Source of the DNA: Prevotella sp.
GTDB lineage: Bacteria; Bacteroidota; Bacteroidia; Bacteroidales; Bacteroidaceae
Direction: 5' to 3'
NCBI GenBank assembly: GCA_024681875.1
Contig: JAILAA010000034.1
Location: forward strand, 1-64,000
DNA: 64,000 nt
Below the pieces are notes generated by a model. It saw nothing but the letters and a program-made list of their open reading frames with translations, had not been told where the DNA came from and did not search any database. Each line of letters starts with the position of its first letter. Within the stretch, counting starts at the first letter, position 1. The translations under genes and the position numbers were made by a program. This document shows, piece by piece, positions 60,086 to 64,000 of the stretch.

Positions 60086-60553
60086 TTGAAGACTGATAAT
60101 TATCATGTGGCTTATTTAGGGCTGGGGTCTAACCTGGGCGAAAGGGAGACCAACATCAGCCGGGCGACAGAGCTGATAGCAGAACAGGCTGGCGACATAG
60201 TGCGCCAGTCTGCCTTCTATTATTCTGAGCCATGGGGCTTTACTTCAGAGAACGCCTTCGTCAATACCGTTGTCTGCATCCACACCACACTGAAGCCCCA
60301 CCAACTGCTACGCGCCACACAGCGCATAGAGAGGAGTATTGGCAAGAGTGCCGAACATGCCACAAAGCGCGGGGATGCCACCATCTACCATGACAGACCC
60401 ATTGACATCGACATCCTGCTCTATGATGATGTTACCATCAGCACACCAACACTTACCATTCCCCATCCTCTCATGCTGCAAAGGCCTTTCGTCATGGAGC
60501 CGTTGAGCCAGGTCTTGCCGCCTGGACACCCGCTACTGGAAAAACTTGTGTGA
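60086..60553 (+). CDS. folK: HPPK, folate biosynthesis pyrophosphokinase
   Basis: 155 residues from TTG 60086 (no ATG available). HPPK features: YLGLGSNLGERETNI, SEPWGFTSENAFVNTV and the metal/ATP site DRPIDIDILLYDD with IPHPLMLQRPFV. It activates 6-hydroxymethyl-dihydropterin with ATP. Last gene of the ftsX operon. Confidence 0.95.
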   Translation: MKTDNYHVAYLGLGSNLGERETNISRATELIAEQAGDIVRQSAFYYSEPWGFTSENAFVNTVVCIHTTLKPHQLLRATQRIERSIGKSAEHATKRGDATIYHDRPIDIDILLYDDVTISTPTLTIPHPLMLQRPFVMEPLSQVLPPGHPLLEKLV

Positions 60554-60621
60554 GTTAGTAGAAACACTAGGATTCTTCTGGGAAAGGAAATGATGACGCT
60601 TGAAGAGAACAGCTTAGTCTT

Positions 60622-63435
60622 TTATAGCGGATCGACGTCGTAATAAAGTTGCAGGCTGGCGTAACGCTTGTCCTGCAACATTTGTGTCTGGGCCAAGCGA
60701 AGGTATTCGCGCACCTTCACCATATCGATGCCACGCTCCAGCTTCAGCACGAGCTTGCGGATGCTCAGTGTTTTTACACGGGCCACAGCTGGTTTGTCGG
60801 GCCCCAGCACACGGGCACCAAACCATTGGCGCAGACGGGCTCCCAGCTCCAAGCCGGCCGTGTCTACGATCTGGTCTTTCTGATGCTTAAGGAAGATATA
60901 GACGATTCGGTAGTAGGGCGGATAGTGGAAAGCCTGGCGCTCAGCTAGTAGCGAACGGAAAAAAGCCTGATAGTCGTTGCGCACCACATAGTCGATAAGT
61001 GGCAGGTCTGGCTGCTTGGTCTGAAGGATGACAAGGCCTCTTTTCCCCTTGCGCCCTGCTCGTCCGCTCACCTGAGCCATCATCATGTAGGCGTGCTCGT
61101 ATGCCCGGAAGTCAGGATAGTTGAGCATCGAGTCGGCATTGAGGATGCCCACTACGCTCACCTTGTCGAAGTCGAGACCCTTGGTCACCATCTGCGTACC
61201 GATGAGCAGGTTGGTGCGTCCGGCAGAGAAGTCGCTGATCAGATGCTCGTAGGCCTGTCGTGTGCGTGTCGTATCGAGGTCCATGCGTGCAACGCGTGCC
61301 ATAGGGAAGATGTCGCGTATCTGATCCTCAATCTTCTCAGTGCCGTAGCCCTTGCCCAGCAAGTCCTTTGAGCCACAGGCGGGACACTCCGTAGGCACGC
61401 GATAGGTGTTGCCGCAATAGTGGCATGTCAGCTGGTTCATCGAGCGATGCAGCGTCAGCGAGACGTCGCAATGCTCACATTGTGGCACCCAGCCGCATTG
61501 CTTGCACTCCACCATCGGTGCCCAGCCGCGGCGGTTCTGAAAGAGGATAGCCTGATGACCGCTCTCCAATGCTTCGCGCACGCGAGCTAACAGGAGAGGT
61601 GAGAACGGGCCGCGCATCATCTTCCTACGCTGCAGTTCCTGAATGTTCACAACCTGTATCTCGGGCATCTCAATGTCCTGATAGCGTTGCTTTAATTCCA
61701 CTAAGCCGTACTTGGCCCCCTCCAACCTTCCCCAACTGGGGGAGGCTGTTTCGCTCTGAAAAGGACTGGGGGAGTGAGAAAGACTGGGGGAGGCTGCTGC
61801 GGCAGAGGAAATCAGCTTTTTAGGTTGTATGGGAGTTGTTGCATTATAGTACGTCTCAATTGAAGGCGTTGCTGTGCCCAGTAGAACCTTCACCTGAACA
61901 TCTATTCCTAATTCCTCTTGTATTGTCTTTATGACTTCATTGGGAGATAATAATATTTGTTCGTTAGTAAATCTCAGCTCTTTGAAGCCCATTTCTTTAA
62001 GCATGGCAGTTCTCAGCGAGTCTGCTTCTTTCTGCTCTGGGGTAAAATGATAGCCACCATCAATTTCAATAACAAGATTCTTGGCCAAACATACAAAATC
62101 CACAACAAAATCCCCAATAATGTACTGCCTGCGGAATTTCTCGGTTATTTTATTTTGCCTTAACAGTTCCCACATGGCAGTCTCTGCCTCAGTCTGTTTG
62201 TTTCGGTTCTCCAAAGCAAAAGACTTCAATAATTTATAAGATGATGGTATGGCTGTTTTATAATGATTAATTATTTCCTGTTGTTTTTCATGCGCAGCAG
62301 CCTCCCCCAGTTGGGTGAGGTTGGAGGGGGCCGTAGTTAGCATTATTGCTACACTCCTTGCATGATAGCGGGGAGCCGGGTCCTGTTGCTTGAAGCTGGT
62401 TTCATGCTCTTCGTCGACGATGATGAGGCCTAAGCGCTGGAAGGGCAGGAAGACAGCGGAGCGGGCCCCAAGAATGACGTCGTAAGGGTGGGGTGAGAGC
62501 TGCTTCTGCCAGATCTCTACGCGCTCGGCATCGCTGTATTTCGAGTGATAAATGCCCAAACGATTGCCGAAGACGCGCTGCAGGCGCTCCATCATTTGAA
62601 CCGTCAGGGCAATCTCGGGCAAAAGGTAGAGCACCTGCCTGTGCTGTTCTATCTCACGCTGAATGAGGTGGATATAAATCTCCGTCTTTCCGCTGCTGGT
62701 GACACCGTGTAACAACGTGACAGGCTTTTTCAGGAAAGAGAAGAGAATCTGGTTGAAGGCCTCCTGCTGGGCCTCGCTCATCTTCTTAATCAGTTCAGGA
62801 TGCGGCTCACCGTTCTTGTTCAAACGGCTTACCTCCACCTCGTAGGTCTCCAGCATGCCACGCTTCACCAACAGGTTCAGTGTGGGCAGTGTGGCACCGC
62901 TCTGATTCATCAGTTCTTCGCGGGTGACGGGCGAGATGCTGACATTCTCATCGCCAACCATATCCCAACCGGACAATTGTAAGTAACTGACGAATGCCTG
63001 CTGCTGTTTGGGAGCGCGGGCGAGTATGTTCAGCGCCACATGCAGTGTTGTCTCGTTCTGGTAGGCAGGCGTCAGGCGGATATAGGTCTCGGTGCGCGGA
63101 TGGTAGCCTTCTTCCGCTTTTAAACCAGCAGGCAGTGCGGCCTTCATCACGTCGCCAATGGGCGACATGTAGTAATCGGAAATCCAGTGCCATAGCTTTA
63201 GCTGGGCATTGAGCAGGATGGGCTGCTCATCCATCAGCTGTGTGATGGGCTTCACAGCGTAGCCCTCGGGCTTGATGTCGTGCAGATGGTCGACGATGCC
63301 AACGTAGCTCTTGCCTCGTCCGAAAGGTACTAAGACGCGCATGCCCGGCTTCAGCATTGGCTGTATGGCATCGGGCACGGAGTAGGTGAATAGGCCGTCG
63401 AGCGGCACAGGCAAGATGACGTCGGCGTAGCTCAT
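60622..63435 (-). CDS. priA: Primosomal helicase PriA with an inserted DUF559 nuclease-like domain
   Basis: 937 residues. PriA restarts stalled replication forks. Order: N-terminal 3'BD (~1-105), winged helix, helicase core with Walker A HGVTSSGKTEIY, DEEH box VDEEHETSF, motif III GTATPSIE, zinc module with four CxxC pairs (CKQCGW, CEHCDV, CHYCGN, CPACGS) and C-terminal domain. Between DEEH and GTATPS, residues ~368-514 are foreign: a repeat-coded APSNLTQLGEAAA, then a complete-looking DUF559 domain (TEAETAMWELLRQNKI, KFRRQYIIGDFVVDFVC, LVIEIDGGYHFTPEQKEAD, ELRFTNEQIL). A second insert (~533-572, ASPSLSHSPSPFQSETASPS) follows GTATPSIETYYNAT. The frame is open throughout. Confidence 0.95.
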   Translation of the reverse strand: MSYADVILPVPLDGLFTYSVPDAIQPMLKPGMRVLVPFGRGKSYVGIVDHLHDIKPEGYAVKPITQLMDEQPILLNAQLKLWHWISDYYMSPIGDVMKAALPAGLKAEEGYHPRTETYIRLTPAYQNETTLHVALNILARAPKQQQAFVSYLQLSGWDMVGDENVSISPVTREELMNQSGATLPTLNLLVKRGMLETYEVEVSRLNKNGEPHPELIKKMSEAQQEAFNQILFSFLKKPVTLLHGVTSSGKTEIYIHLIQREIEQHRQVLYLLPEIALTVQMMERLQRVFGNRLGIYHSKYSDAERVEIWQKQLSPHPYDVILGARSAVFLPFQRLGLIIVDEEHETSFKQQDPAPRYHARSVAIMLTTAPSNLTQLGEAAAHEKQQEIINHYKTAIPSSYKLLKSFALENRNKQTEAETAMWELLRQNKITEKFRRQYIIGDFVVDFVCLAKNLVIEIDGGYHFTPEQKEADSLRTAMLKEMGFKELRFTNEQILLSPNEVIKTIQEELGIDVQVKVLLGTATPSIETYYNATTPIQPKKLISSAAAASPSLSHSPSPFQSETASPSWGRLEGAKYGLVELKQRYQDIEMPEIQVVNIQELQRRKMMRGPFSPLLLARVREALESGHQAILFQNRRGWAPMVECKQCGWVPQCEHCDVSLTLHRSMNQLTCHYCGNTYRVPTECPACGSKDLLGKGYGTEKIEDQIRDIFPMARVARMDLDTTRTRQAYEHLISDFSAGRTNLLIGTQMVTKGLDFDKVSVVGILNADSMLNYPDFRAYEHAYMMMAQVSGRAGRKGKRGLVILQTKQPDLPLIDYVVRNDYQAFFRSLLAERQAFHYPPYYRIVYIFLKHQKDQIVDTAGLELGARLRQWFGARVLGPDKPAVARVKTLSIRKLVLKLERGIDMVKVREYLRLAQTQMLQDKRYASLQLYYDVDPL
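61714..61748. repeat. Left 35-bp inverted repeat of the PriA interruption
   Basis: Begins GGCCCCCTCCAACCTTCCCC and ends ACTGGGGGAGGCTG. It matches the reverse complement of 62298-62332 at 33 of 35 positions. Two further ACTGGGGGAG words follow to 61792. Confidence 0.96.
61894..62332 (-). mobile_element. DUF559-coding insertion within priA (candidate mobile element)
   Basis: The segment encodes ~146 residues absent from ordinary PriA, spanning the right inverted repeat and a DUF559 domain of the PD-(D/E)XK nuclease fold with its acidic residues intact (VDFVC Asp; EIDGG Glu and Asp). It replaces nothing visible: PriA resumes with VKVLLGTATPSIE. No target-site duplication could be defined by eye. 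Confidence 0.75.
62298..62332. repeat. Right 35-bp inverted repeat of the PriA interruption
   Basis: Begins CAGCCTCCCCCAGTTGGGTG and ends GGTTGGAGGGGGCC; inverted relative to 61714-61748. Related to the sufB mini-element. Confidence 0.96.
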
Positions 63436-64000
63436 CGGGCGGCAAGAAGTTCGAGCACTCTTTTCTCGGGAAGGAACGGTGACAATTCGTCGAGATGCAT
63501 ACGTCTGATGGCGTCGTCGCCAGCCTCTGTCAATACACGCTGAGGAATCAGGCCGACTATCTCTGTGCCTGTGACGTGGACGCCGTGTTTAAGGGCACAG
63601 CGGCTGATCGTGTCGAAAGCCACATGCAAGGGGGTCGTATTGATGTCGGTGAGGTTGGTCGACACCTGAGCAATACCATATTCGTCGATGTACCAGCCGA
63701 TGGCTTTCACTGTGGGCAGGGCATAAGGACGGCCTTCAGGCCCTTTCTGCCGCACATCGGCAGCGATGGCTTTGGCTATGGAAACGTCTTTCGTGTCGAG
63801 ATTGAAGTTGACGGCGACAAGGAATTCGCGTGCGCCAACCACAGAACAGCCTGATCGCCTGACACATTCAGGGATGTCAGCTGTGTCCGTCATGATAGAC
63901 GGCAGGAAATCGGGCTGTAATTCAGGGGTGGTGAGCTTGCGGTCGAGTGCCTCGTATTCCCCCTGACGACAAACGGCCAGGTTCTTGAATTCAGGCCGCA
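63432..64000 (-). CDS. ftcD: Glutamate formimidoyltransferase, C-terminal part (runs off the window)
   Basis: The frame stays open to the window edge; codons before the ATG at 63893 read RPEFKNLAVCRQGEYEALDR, so that ATG is internal. The following GCSVVGAREFLVAVNFNLDT and VSTNLTDINTTPLHVAFD match the formiminotransferase domain, which moves the formimino group from formiminoglutamate to tetrahydrofolate in histidine breakdown. The gene ends LPEKRVLELLAAR and its TGA overlaps the priA ATG (ATGA). No cyclodeaminase domain is attached, as usual in Bacteroidota. Confidence 0.92.
   Translation of the reverse strand, partial: RPEFKNLAVCRQGEYEALDRKLTTPELQPDFLPSIMTDTADIPECVRRSGCSVVGAREFLVAVNFNLDTKDVSIAKAIAADVRQKGPEGRPYALPTVKAIGWYIDEYGIAQVSTNLTDINTTPLHVAFDTISRCALKHGVHVTGTEIVGLIPQRVLTEAGDDAIRRMHLDELSPFLPEKRVLELLAAR

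Overview
The window reads as chromosomal DNA of a Bacteroidales bacterium, most likely Prevotellaceae (Prevotella/Segatella-like). Supporting signs: a SusC/SusD polysaccharide utilisation locus, families largely confined to Bacteroidota (DUF4292, DUF4271, DUF3098, DUF4960, a stand-alone AICAR transformylase), recurrent TAnnTTTG minus-7 promoter boxes often paired with a TTG/TTTG box about 19-20 bp upstream, and no recognisable Shine-Dalgarno sequences. No rRNA, tRNA, CRISPR array or complete insertion sequence was seen.

Layout. 1-6.1 kb (+): cell-envelope proteins (a 1396-aa coiled-coil lipoprotein, a small lipoprotein, an OmpA-family protein). 6.2-8.9 kb (-): anaerobic ribonucleotide reductase nrdD-nrdG. 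9.2-10.5 kb (+): dacB-like PBP4. 10.5-27.7 kb (-): a fructan utilisation locus. In transcription order it is a membrane-anchored AraC regulator, SusC, SusD, a DUF4960 glycan-binding lipoprotein, a surface GH32 lipoprotein, a secreted protein, a periplasmic-type GH32, an MFS sugar transporter, fructokinase and a GH36 alpha-galactosidase. From memory this order resembles the Bacteroides thetaiotaomicron levan locus. Two similar inverted-repeat operators precede susC and the second GH32. 27.8-33.6 kb: a Met-rich secreted protein, an AGE-family epimerase and sufBCD. 33.8-40.3 kb: an M20 deacetylase, then zeta-like kinase/56-aa partner/dut/TPR/DUF4292/EnvC-like. 40.1-44.8 kb: AICAR transformylase and a large secreted DUF6298-like protein. 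45.3-46.8 kb: amidase, hypothetical, rpsO. 46.9-50.8 kb (-): VanZ-like/metK/DUF4271/hemD/rnpA/yidD. 50.9-53.2 kb (+): a sodium symporter and an HhH protein. 53.2-56 kb (-): a Ctp protease and a radical SAM protein. 56.1-60.6 kb (+): ftsX/DUF3098/uppP/truB/queA/folK. 60.6-64 kb (-): priA and the truncated end of a glutamate formimidoyltransferase gene.

The most striking property is a set of short GC-rich palindromic or low-complexity elements sitting in frame inside otherwise ordinary genes: GH36, GH32/MFS, the AraC regulator, AGE epimerase, SufD, SufB, the DUF6298-like protein, RnpA and PriA. In PriA the interruption carries a complete-looking DUF559 (PD-(D/E)XK nuclease-fold) domain between helicase motifs II and III, bounded by 35-bp inverted repeats of the same sequence family. 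This looks like a protein-coding mobile palindrome system, comparable in behaviour to Rickettsia palindromic elements, with a candidate nuclease carried by one copy. That interpretation is inference; the repeats and the reading frames are directly visible.
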